Shown here piece by piece: positions 16,214-25,201 of a DNA stretch of 64,000 bases. The position numbers and the translations under genes were made by a program. Origin of the DNA: an uncultured bacterium (lineage in GTDB: Bacteria; Hydrogenedentota; Hydrogenedentia; Hydrogenedentales; CAILVY01). Each line of letters starts with the position of its first letter. The first letter of the stretch is position 1. The stretch lies in contig CALEDJ010000038.1 of the NCBI GenBank assembly GCA_937951485.1, positions 62,001 to 126,000 of the forward strand. The letters are read 5' to 3'. The notes under the pieces were generated by a model. That model was not told where the DNA came from. It saw only the letters and a program-made list of their open reading frames with translations, and made no database searches.

Positions 16214-17170
<957 letters not shown>

Positions 17171-17433
17171 CACGACATACTCCTTATTGTTGTAAGAATG
17201 CGCCATTACCCCCGGCGCCGATTCCCACTTTTGCCCGACATATCGCCAGACATTGGGGTGCGAATCAGGCTCTCCGGCACCGTCCCACCACGGCAAACTC
17301 AGTATATCGCAAGACCCGGGTTCGGCGCAAAATCCAGAATAACCCTGTTTCCCCGAAAAACTGAAGCGCCGATTGCCCGGTCCTTGGCGCCCCCCCATCC
17401 TCTTCCGCTTCAGGACAACGGGTGAGTTGCGAT

Positions 17434-18648
17434 TTACACCCCGATAGCGGAACTGAGGGTGAGCATGGGCAGCAGCATGGCGATGACCAGGAAGCCGACG
17501 ACAACCCCCATCACCACGATAAGCAGCGGCTCGAAAAGCGCAGTCAACGCCTTCACCGCGCGGTCCACCTCGGTGTCATACGCATCCGCGACCCGTTTCG
17601 CTACGCTTCCAATGCGCCCGCTTTCCTCGCCCACGGCGAACATGCTGACGACCATCGGGGGGAAATGCGGCGCGCCGCGCATGCTCTCGCTCATGCTGTC
17701 GCCTTCCATCACCCCCGCGTGAATCGTGCTCACTTCCTCGCGGACGATACGGTTGCTCATGGTTTCCGCGGTGATGCGCAGGGCCGTCAAGACCGGCACC
17801 CCATTGTCAAGCAGCGTGCCCAGCGTGCGCGCGAACTTGGCCATTTCATACTTGTTCACCACGTCGCGAACCACGGGGATTCGCAGCACGAGGGTGTCGA
17901 ATTGCCTGCGGCCGGCATCGGTTCTCACATACGAGACGAGGCTTGCCACGAGGGCAATCACTCCCAGCAGTACCGCCCACCACCATTTTCCCATGAAGTC
18001 GCAGATCGCCATGACGATACGGGTCGCCAGCGGGAGTTGCGCGTCAAACTCTTCAAAGATGGCGACAAATTTGGGGAAGACGAACGAGATGAGGATAAAC
18101 ACGGCGGCAGTGCCGACGATGCTCAGGAAGGCCGGATAAACCATGGCGGAAACCGCTTTGCCCCGCAGTTCCTCCTCCTGCTCCCCGAAGGCCACGATGC
18201 GCCAGAGCACTTCTTCGAGCATGCCGCCGGTTTCCCCGGCGCGGATCATGCTGCAATACATCGCGGGGAACAGCGTTGGGTGCTTTTCCATCGCATCGGC
18301 GAGGCTGTTGCCCTTCTGCACATCGTCGCGCAGTTGCCCGATGATGCGCGCCAGTTTGGGGTTCTGCGTCTGCTCCGTGAGCGTGCGCAGGGCGCGGGTG
18401 ATGACCATGCCCGACTCGCTCAAATTGGCCAGTTGCCGGAAGAAGATATTGCGGTCCTTCAGCCGGATGCGCTGCAGCGATTGCAGGACCCGGTCGCGTG
18501 GTGCCTCGCCGGTATATTCCTCGACCCGGATGGGGAAGTAGCCCATGTCGCGGAGCCGGGCGACGGCGGCGCGCTGGTTTTCCGCCTCGATGACTCCGGA
18601 AGCCGTTTCCTCCGGACCTTTTTTCACCTCATATTGAAATTGAGGCAT
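17434..18648 (-). CDS. gspF: Type II secretion inner-membrane platform protein GspF
   Basis: A 404-residue polytopic protein with the duplicated T2SSF domain. Each half begins with a cytoplasmic helical bundle ([38 protein letters not shown]), and hydrophobic helices lie at about 170-192, 218-240 and 375-397. GspF anchors the ATPase GspE to the membrane and the growing pseudopilus. Length is normal. It is separated by 326 bp from gspE. Confidence 0.95.
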   Translation of the reverse strand: MPQFQYEVKKGPEETASGVIEAENQRAAVARLRDMGYFPIRVEEYTGEAPRDRVLQSLQRIRLKDRNIFFRQLANLSESGMVITRALRTLTEQTQNPKLARIIGQLRDDVQKGNSLADAMEKHPTLFPAMYCSMIRAGETGGMLEEVLWRIVAFGEQEEELRGKAVSAMVYPAFLSIVGTAAVFILISFVFPKFVAIFEEFDAQLPLATRIVMAICDFMGKWWWAVLLGVIALVASLVSYVRTDAGRRQFDTLVLRIPVVRDVVNKYEMAKFARTLGTLLDNGVPVLTALRITAETMSNRIVREEVSTIHAGVMEGDSMSESMRGAPHFPPMVVSMFAVGEESGRIGSVAKRVADAYDTEVDRAVKALTALFEPLLIVVMGVVVGFLVIAMLLPMLTLSSAIGV

Positions 18649-18974
18649 ATGCGCATCGGAGCCTTTTTGTCGTGCAACACATAACCCTCGAGAAGATTTG
18701 CGCGGTGTTTTTTGCAGTCCGAAAAAATGGCATTCGGCAGTTTCTCTGTGATGCTTTCGCTCTGAAAGGGCGAAAAATGATTCCGGCGAAAGATCTCGCC
18801 GTTATCATCAAGGAGTCCTCAATCTCCGCCTTTTGTTTCGCGCTTTCAGCGCTGATATTTGAGCAAGCGATTCCGTTTTCCCAGGGTTTCGCCTTGGGCT
18901 GAATTGTTCCGCGCCTCCGGCGCTTTTGCCTGCGTTTTTCCATTCCGCATTCCGCATTCGGAATTCCGCATTGA
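18649..18974. other. Gap between gspE and gspF with repeats
   Basis: No gene is evident in these 326 bp. The right part holds GC-rich palindromic pieces (for example GCGCCTCCGGCGC near 18911) and a run of ATTCCGC-type 7-mers at 18942-18972. The left part is AT-richer (TTTTTTGCAGTCC near 18707) and could carry a promoter for gspF. Confidence 0.4.
18942..18972. repeat. 7-bp ATTCCGC repeat
   Basis: ATTCCGC occurs twice, then ATTCGGA, then ATTCCGC and ATT, a short 7-bp-period array ending next to the gspE stop codon. A relative (CATTCCGCACCCCGCATTCCGCATTC) occurs at 59326-59351 next to motE, so the element is dispersed. Confidence 0.7.
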
Positions 18975-20684
18975 TCACGCGTCTGCGGTCACGCGGAGCA
19001 CTTCCTCCGCCGTGGTGATGCCCTGGCGCACCCGTTGCCATCCCGACATGCGCAACGTACGCATGCCTTGTTGCAGGGCGAGACGCTTGATGTCGAGCGA
19101 TGTGGCGCGGCGCACGGTCAAATCCTTGATTTCGTTGGTAAACGGAAGGATTTCACAGATGGCCATGCGGCCCTTGTATCCGGTATGGCGGCATATGTCG
19201 CAGCCACGGCCTTTTCGGAAATCCCCCTGCCTGACTTCCTCTTCGGGAATATTGAACTCGTCGCAGATGGCCGCCGGGTCCAACTGGGTCGGCGCGGCGC
19301 AATTCTCGCACACCCGCCGGAGCAGGCGCTGCGCCATCGAAGCGATCATGGTGCTGGAGATAAGAAACGGCTCGACGCCCATGTCGGTCAGGCGCGTCAC
19401 TGCGCCGGCGGCGTCGTTGGTGTGCAGGGTGCTCAACACCAGGTGTCCTGTAAGGCTGGACCGGATGGCCATTTCCGCTGTCTCGTAGTCGCGAATCTCG
19501 CCCACCAGCATCACATCGGGGTCATGTCGCAGCATGGAGCGCAAACCGAGGGAAAAATCGAATCCAATGCGCGGCTGCACCTGCATCTGCGAAATGCCCG
19601 CCAACTGGTATTCGATGGGGTCTTCAATCGTGAGTATTTTGCGGTCAACGCTGTTGAGTTTGGCGAGCGCGGCATAAAGCGTGGTGGTTTTACCGCTGCC
19701 TGTGGGACCAGTGACCAGGATAATGCCATGCGGCTTGCTGATGAAGGTATTGAACAGTTTCATGTCCTCCGCCTGGAAACCCAACTGATCCAGCGTGAGC
19801 AGCATGGAGGACCTGCTCAGGATGCGGATGTTCACCGTTTCGCCATGCGGCGTCGGAAGAATGGAGACGCGGAGGTCATACTGTTGATCACCGAAAGAGG
19901 CCAGAATCTTACCGTCCTGCGGCAAACGCCGCTCGGCGATGTTCAGGTTCGCCATGATCTTGATGCGTGACACAATGGCCGAGTGGAAACCCCGGATGGA
20001 GGGCGGGGTGGGGACCTGATGCAGGATGCCGTCAATCCGATAGCGGACCCGCAGGAAATCCTCGAACGGCTCGATGTGAATGTCCGTCGTATCGGATTGC
20101 ACCGCCTCGAGGATGAGTTCATTCACGAATTTGATGATGGAAGCGTCAATGGTGTCGTCGCCGAGGTCCGCGCTCATCCCGGTCGCTTCCAGGTTGACCA
20201 CTTCCCCGGCGTGTTCCTCGCTGATGAGGATGCGCTCCATGGTGTCCGCGCCCACCCCGTACAATTCCTTGGTCACTTTCTGAATTTCGGCGGGCGTGGT
20301 GACCACCGCCTCGATCCGTCGCTTGAGCACAAGCCGGATATCATCCAAGAGGTGGGCGTTAAGCGGGTCGGAGAGCGCGACGACCAGGGCGCCGTTGGCC
20401 TCCTGGACCGGCACAAAACGGTAGTGGGTGGCAAACCTCGCGGGCACCCGGGCGATGATTTCCGGAGGAATCTGCATTTTCGAGGGAAGGACGAAGCGCA
20501 TTTCGCAGAAATCCGCCAACGCCCGGTACGCTGTCTCCGCCGTGGCGTATCCCAATTGGGGGATAACCTCCACCAGCGGCAAATCGTTTTTGACCGCTTC
20601 CGCGCGCGCCCGCGTCAATTTCGCTTCATCCAGAATATTCTGTTGAAGCAGGAAGCGCTCAAAGGCTTTGGGTTCCTGCACCAT
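18975..20684 (-). CDS. gspE: Type II secretion ATPase GspE
   Basis: A 569-residue cytoplasmic AAA+ ATPase that powers pseudopilus assembly. The MshEN/GspE N-terminal domain occupies about 1-150. The ATPase has Walker A GPTGSGKT (326-333), the Asp box TIEDPIEY (352-359), Walker B VMLVGEIRD (391-399) and the His box around 411-423. A zinc site is complete: C459, C462, C495 and C498. The protein matches the GspE/PilB family in length. It is the first gene of the secretion cluster, downstream of the sigma/anti-sigma pair. Confidence 0.95.
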   Translation of the reverse strand: MVQEPKAFERFLLQQNILDEAKLTRARAEAVKNDLPLVEVIPQLGYATAETAYRALADFCEMRFVLPSKMQIPPEIIARVPARFATHYRFVPVQEANGALVVALSDPLNAHLLDDIRLVLKRRIEAVVTTPAEIQKVTKELYGVGADTMERILISEEHAGEVVNLEATGMSADLGDDTIDASIIKFVNELILEAVQSDTTDIHIEPFEDFLRVRYRIDGILHQVPTPPSIRGFHSAIVSRIKIMANLNIAERRLPQDGKILASFGDQQYDLRVSILPTPHGETVNIRILSRSSMLLTLDQLGFQAEDMKLFNTFISKPHGIILVTGPTGSGKTTTLYAALAKLNSVDRKILTIEDPIEYQLAGISQMQVQPRIGFDFSLGLRSMLRHDPDVMLVGEIRDYETAEMAIRSSLTGHLVLSTLHTNDAAGAVTRLTDMGVEPFLISSTMIASMAQRLLRRVCENCAAPTQLDPAAICDEFNIPEEEVRQGDFRKGRGCDICRHTGYKGRMAICEILPFTNEIKDLTVRRATSLDIKRLALQQGMRTLRMSGWQRVRQGITTAEEVLRVTADA

Positions 20685-20842
20685 GTCTGCTCCAGAATCG
20701 TCAAAACTGCTTGATTATCAATATGTTACCACATGCATGCGAAACCCGGCAAGCCCGCTTGGCGGAAACGCGGCGCCACCCTTCCCTCTGCGGCGGTCTG
20801 CCCCTGCATGGCAGACGAAACGGCTGCGCCGGACCGATGGGT

Positions 20843-21877
20843 TTACGGCAGCATGCCCGCAGCCAGACTGTCCATCTCCCACAACGCGGCACGCGCCACG
20901 CTGGCCAGGGCCATATGCCCGCTGCCCGCCGCCTGCGTGTACGCTTCGCGGGCGCGTTCGATGTCCCGCAGGTCCCGCCAATACATATCGCCCAGCGCAA
21001 CATTGATTTGGGCGATCGCCACGGGGTCGGTGCATCGGTCCCGGACAAACTCCATGGCGTCAATGCGCGTTTCCGGCGCCGCGCTGTCTTCCGGGCCGCA
21101 CAGGCGCTCGCGCATCGTCTCGATAGCCAGCGAAGCCACCAGTTTGCACGGATACTTCGCCACCACCTTCTCCAGTTGCGCAAAGGCGTCGCCGCCGCTG
21201 TTGCGGGCGGCGTCAAACTGGTACAGCGGCTCGAAATTCTCCAAGCGCGCCTCCGCGAGCAGGTCATAGCGGTCCTTCACCGCGCCGGGACTGGTGTTCC
21301 AATCCTGTGGATACCGACTGCGCAGCGCGTCGTAGGCGGCGAAGGCTTCTGCATAGCGCTGTCCATGGCTGAACTCCAGGTTTGCCAGCAGCAGTTGCGC
21401 TTCGCCCGCGCGCGGGTCACTCGGGTGTGCCTGAATCGCCTCGCGCAGCGTCAACACCGCCTTGCCGAACTGCTGTCCGGACTGTTCCATCGCCGCCGCA
21501 ATCGCGGCGTCCATCGGCGATGCCGTCGCAACGGTCGCCACATCAGGACCCGACATGCCGCGGCCATCCCACGCGGTGTATCCGAAAATGGCCGCCAGCA
21601 TGATGCAGGCCGCCACAGGCAACGCCACGCGCCACCCGGCCCATGCGGACCGCGCGGGCGCTTCCATCAGTCGTTGCCGCACCACGGGCAGCAAATCGCC
21701 CGTGAACGGGGCGGGCGGCACGGGGATCGCTCCGGCCACGCGCGGCAGCGATTCCGCTTCTGCGCGACAGGCCGCACATGCGGTCATGTGTCGCGCAAGA
21801 TACGCGCGTTCTTCCGCCGAAGCGTCATCATAAATGGACGCGGCGATGATTCCTCTCGCTTTTCGACACCCAAACAT
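20843..21877 (-). CDS. Zinc-finger anti-sigma factor with TPR-like C-terminus
   Basis: A 344-residue protein. The N-terminus has the anti-sigma zinc-finger motif H-x3-C-x2-C (ARHMTACAACRAE). A transmembrane helix (about 85-105) follows, and then a helical, tetratricopeptide-like periplasmic domain. It lies 125 bp after an ECF sigma gene on the same strand, the usual sigma/anti-sigma layout. It would hold the sigma factor at the membrane until a signal acts on the outer part. The start at 21877 has GAGGAA about eight bases upstream; the frame is open earlier. Confidence 0.8.
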   Translation of the reverse strand: MFGCRKARGIIAASIYDDASAEERAYLARHMTACAACRAEAESLPRVAGAIPVPPAPFTGDLLPVVRQRLMEAPARSAWAGWRVALPVAACIMLAAIFGYTAWDGRGMSGPDVATVATASPMDAAIAAAMEQSGQQFGKAVLTLREAIQAHPSDPRAGEAQLLLANLEFSHGQRYAEAFAAYDALRSRYPQDWNTSPGAVKDRYDLLAEARLENFEPLYQFDAARNSGGDAFAQLEKVVAKYPCKLVASLAIETMRERLCGPEDSAAPETRIDAMEFVRDRCTDPVAIAQINVALGDMYWRDLRDIERAREAYTQAAGSGHMALASVARAALWEMDSLAAGMLP

Positions 21878-22001
21878 GTCTGATTCCTCATTGGATTTAT
21901 GAGGCATTTGCGAAACGGGTGTTCCGGACCTCAGTTCCATCTAAAATCGCGGATATTTCATGCTCCCATGCCCACAAACAGTTCATTTCGCAAATGCCTA
22001 T

Positions 22002-22604
22002 TCATGATTCGGGATCGTACAAATCCCGTAGTTCTCGCTGGAGTTTCTTCAACGATCGGAACAGATGCACCTTTACGCTGCCCACGGTGCACCCCAGTTG
22101 TTCCGCGATTTCCGCCAAAGCCAGACCCTCATAATGCCGCAATACAAACACCGTTTTCTGCGTGGGCGAAAGCACATCCAACGCCGCGCGCACGCGCGCG
22201 TCAATCTCCCGGCCACGCACCTCCGCCGCCGTCCCCGGCACCGTCGGCTCCACCGCCGCGCCTTCCGTTTCCGGAAGGAACGCCTCATCCAGCGGTTCCT
22301 GGCGGTGCCGTCGCCGCCGCCGCAGATGATCAATCGCCTGGTTCGCCGTCAACCGCAACAACCACGGCAGGAAACCGCCCGTCGGCTGCCACGACCCAAT
22401 CTTGCGGTACAACTTGATCAGGGCTTCCTGCGCCACATCCAACGCGTCCTCGCGGTTGCCCGTGAGCCGGTACGCTACGGCGTACACCCGGCCCTGATGA
22501 CGACGCACCAACTCGTCGAAGGCGCGCTCATCGCCGCCTTTCAGCGCCAGCGCCAGCGCCTTGTCGTCCGACGCCGCAACATTTTTCTCGTTTTCTCGAA
22601 CCAC
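22002..22604 (-). CDS. ECF-type RNA polymerase sigma factor
   Basis: A sigma-70 family protein of about 200 residues. Region 2 is visible from AFDELVRRHQGRVYAVAYRL through WLLRLTANQAIDHLRRR. Region 4 runs from LSPTQKTVFVLRHYEGLALA through the helix-turn-helix GCTVGSVKVHLFRSLKKL. There is no region 3, as expected for ECF sigmas. The start is uncertain: GTG at 22604 or 22601 is suggested, while GTG at 22652 would add 16 residues. Its neighbours are the cognate anti-sigma factor and the secretion cluster, which it may control. Confidence 0.88.
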   Translation of the reverse strand: MVRENEKNVAASDDKALALALKGGDERAFDELVRRHQGRVYAVAYRLTGNREDALDVAQEALIKLYRKIGSWQPTGGFLPWLLRLTANQAIDHLRRRRRHRQEPLDEAFLPETEGAAVEPTVPGTAAEVRGREIDARVRAALDVLSPTQKTVFVLRHYEGLALAEIAEQLGCTVGSVKVHLFRSLKKLQRELRDLYDPES

Positions 22605-22689
22605 TTGACCTAACGCCTTCCCGAAACAAAAGGTTAACAGGCGCCCCCGCACCCTTCCGCACGCCGCCTATTGTACACGCTCGGCGTAA

Positions 22690-22743
22690 AAGGACATCAA
22701 GGACGGCAAGGACAACAAGGACGATCAGGACAGCAAAGGGACT
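22690..22743. repeat. 9-bp-period AAGGACNNC array
   Basis: Five consecutive 9-bp units are visible: AAGGACATC, AAGGACGGC, AAGGACAAC, AAGGACGAT, CAGGACAGC, then a degenerate AAAGGGACT. The array fills the gap upstream of the sigma factor gene. It has the same period and the same GGAC core as the CGGACNNNT arrays at 3943 and 59020. Confidence 0.85.
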
Positions 22744-22792
22744 GATGACCACTGGCCGCGGTCAGCAAACTGACCGATTCACTACCGACGCC

Positions 22793-23677
22793 TCAGCGGT
22801 CCGTAGCGTTGCCCGGGGGGTGCATCTCATTCCCCTCCGGTTTCCGGCGGCGCATGAGCGCGCGGGCCTCCGCGACAAAGCGGGCGAACAGGGCATTGAC
22901 ACGCGGTTCCTCGGTCCGCATCCGTTCGGGGTGAAACTGCACTCCCAGAATGAACACATCGCCCTCATGCTCGATGGCTTCGACAATACCATCATCGCTA
23001 CGGGCGGAAATGCGCAGCCCTTCGCCCAGTTTTTTGACGGCTTGGTGATGATGGGTGTTCACCTTGATCCGCGTCACGCCCAACAGCGCGTGCATCAATG
23101 TACTTTCCTCGATGGTGATGTCATGATGCTTCGATCCGCCGCGATGCGTAACCGCCTCGCCGCCAATCGGCCCGAATTGTGCGGGGATGTCCTGGTAAAG
23201 CGATCCGCCGAAGAATACATTGATCACCTGATGGCCGCGGCAGATGCCCAGCACGGGCAATCCATGTTCGCGGGCGTGATCCAACAAGTCGAATTGGAGG
23301 CGGTCAAGCGGCAGGTCCACTTCCTCCAGTTTCTCATGGGGTTCCTCGCCATAGAACGCGGGGTCCACATCCACCCCGCCGGGAAGCAGCACACCGTCAA
23401 GCATCGCCTTGCGCGCTGCAATATCCGCCGGGTCGCACGAAGGCGAGAAAACGATCACTTCAGCGTCATACTCATCGAGGGCCGCGCGATACAATGCCAA
23501 TGGATCGTTCTTGCCGCCCTGAAGCGCCTCCATCTGCCCAGTCGTGTACACCAGCGCAATGCCCGGCGCTTCGGCAACGGCCAGCGCGGCGAGGAAAAGC
23601 GCCAAGCCGGGACACGTTATTTTACGTATGAACAAATCCTTCGTTTCCTGATTTGTTTTATAAATAAACGAATTCAC
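22793..23677 (-). CDS. Exported class I glutamine amidotransferase-like hydrolase (peptidase C26)
   Basis: A protein of up to 294 residues in the gamma-glutamyl hydrolase/PuuD family. The nucleophile is C146 in GICRGHQ; the catalytic pair is H249 and E251 in VQFHPER. Family members cleave gamma-glutamyl bonds. An extra N-terminus (ITCPGLALFLAALAVAEA) looks like a signal peptide, so the enzyme is probably periplasmic, unlike typical cytoplasmic PuuD. The GTG at 23677 overlaps the upstream stop codon (GTGA); a TTG at 23632 would start directly before the signal peptide. It is coupled to the secreted BNR_4 protein. Confidence 0.8.
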   Translation of the reverse strand: MNSFIYKTNQETKDLFIRKITCPGLALFLAALAVAEAPGIALVYTTGQMEALQGGKNDPLALYRAALDEYDAEVIVFSPSCDPADIAARKAMLDGVLLPGGVDVDPAFYGEEPHEKLEEVDLPLDRLQFDLLDHAREHGLPVLGICRGHQVINVFFGGSLYQDIPAQFGPIGGEAVTHRGGSKHHDITIEESTLMHALLGVTRIKVNTHHHQAVKKLGEGLRISARSDDGIVEAIEHEGDVFILGVQFHPERMRTEEPRVNALFARFVAEARALMRRRKPEGNEMHPPGNATDR

Positions 23678-25068
23678 CGCAACAATCGGGGTTGTTCGCG
23701 GTCCTCGGTCATGGTGTAGGGCAATTCCCAGACGTGGCTGCCGTCCCGGTTGGTGAAATAGAGATGTGATTCGGAGAATTCATCGGGATTGCCGTCGGCC
23801 CAGAAGGCGTAGAAATCGGGATGGGCGTTGACGGGCCGGCGCGCATACGCGTGATTGCGTGGGCTGTTTTCGGTGATCTGCCGCACTTTTTTCCAGGTGA
23901 CGCCATGGTCATGGCTGTGCCACAGGGCCATCTCACCGCCTGTTCCCCAACGCTGCGGGCCGGGTTCCGTCGGCGCGATGATGCGCCAGGGGCCTTCTTT
24001 CTCGATGTACAGCGAACCCATGTCGTAGTTGTGCGTGGAACGTGTTACCTCGTGAGAATCCCACGAGGCGCCGTTCCAATGGACAATCAGCCAGGTGCGC
24101 GGGTCGTTTTCAGGACCCGGCTGATGCCCGCCGCTGGTGACGATGAGCATGACCGGCCGCCTTGCGTCGTCGAAATTGATGTCTTTGACATAGACCAGGC
24201 GACTTTCCGCCGCGAAATCGCGCACCAGCGCCGGGTTCTGCACATCTTCCAACGGCGTGGTCACGACTTCGCCGGCGGCGGTCCGCCAGGTCTCCCCGAA
24301 ATCGCTCGTTTCAACGTAATAGAGGTTGGTCCGCTTGTCCACATTGCCGCCGGGATGATAATTGAATGCTGTAATCACGCGGCCATCCTTTTCCCGGCTG
24401 ACCTGGTAATGGCCGCCCATGCCCGCGAGTTTGCGGTCCTCGGTCCAGATGCGGCCGTCGGCGCTTGTCGCCCAATACAACTCACGGCCCTGGGTGTACT
24501 TGGTGAAACAGAGGAGGAAACCCTTCCCGGCGATAAACCAAGGCTGGGGATAGGTCAATTCCCGTTCCCGGATGCGCTCAAAGGCATTCACGCTGTACGG
24601 CGCGACGCTGCGATACAGGAAACCGGGACGGCGGCGGCCGCGTCCGCTGACAAAGACCCACACATGCCCGTCCTCGGCCAGCGCGATGCTGGGGTTGTCG
24701 TGGGGATCGTTCACGCCTTCCTTGTCGTGGACGATGGTGGGTCGCGGCACGGTCCCCGTAGCATGGTCATACGCGGAGGCCATCATCAGCAGATGCCGTT
24801 CCTGCGGACTTCGCGTGCCGCCATAAACGAAAAAGGTTTTGTCCGCCTCCGGCGTATACACCGCCAACGGGATGTGCTTGGCGGTATAGGTGCCCAGTCC
24901 GCCGGAGTATTTGTCGCCATGCTCCGAAAACTGGCCGAGGGTGAACCAGATGCCCTTGTATCCGTCCGCCTTGTCATCGTTGATGACGGTTTCTGTAGGT
25001 GCCGGCGCGGCGCCGATAACGGCCAGGAGGCACACATGCGCCATGATAAGATTGCGGCAATGATTCAT
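23674..25068 (-). CDS. Secreted BNR_4-type sialidase/lyase-like protein
   Basis: A 464-residue exported protein. A short signal peptide (LIMAHVCLLAVIGAAPAPT) precedes a seven-bladed-propeller-like BNR_4 region: GYKGIWFTLGQ, a conserved DPHDNPSIALAEDGHVWVFVSGRG and several S-x-D-x-G-x-x-W Asp-box-like turns (TSADGRIWT, TSDFGETWR, SHDHGVTWK). BNR_4 proteins include ulvan-type polysaccharide lyases and putative neuraminidases, so a role in algal or mucin glycan breakdown is plausible. Catalytic residues cannot be assigned by eye. The start at 25068 has GGAGG eight bases upstream. It overlaps the C26 hydrolase gene. Confidence 0.75.
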   Translation of the reverse strand: MNHCRNLIMAHVCLLAVIGAAPAPTETVINDDKADGYKGIWFTLGQFSEHGDKYSGGLGTYTAKHIPLAVYTPEADKTFFVYGGTRSPQERHLLMMASAYDHATGTVPRPTIVHDKEGVNDPHDNPSIALAEDGHVWVFVSGRGRRRPGFLYRSVAPYSVNAFERIRERELTYPQPWFIAGKGFLLCFTKYTQGRELYWATSADGRIWTEDRKLAGMGGHYQVSREKDGRVITAFNYHPGGNVDKRTNLYYVETSDFGETWRTAAGEVVTTPLEDVQNPALVRDFAAESRLVYVKDINFDDARRPVMLIVTSGGHQPGPENDPRTWLIVHWNGASWDSHEVTRSTHNYDMGSLYIEKEGPWRIIAPTEPGPQRWGTGGEMALWHSHDHGVTWKKVRQITENSPRNHAYARRPVNAHPDFYAFWADGNPDEFSESHLYFTNRDGSHVWELPYTMTEDREQPRLLR

Positions 25069-25201
25069 CTGACGAGCCTCCATGCGGTTTGGCTGGATAC
25101 CCCTCTAACCCCTGTGTAACGCGAATGGAACACAGAATGCAAATTGCGGGCGTAATGTCTTCGCCTTCGTCTATGGGGTATGATGGGCATGCGGCAGAGA
25201 A

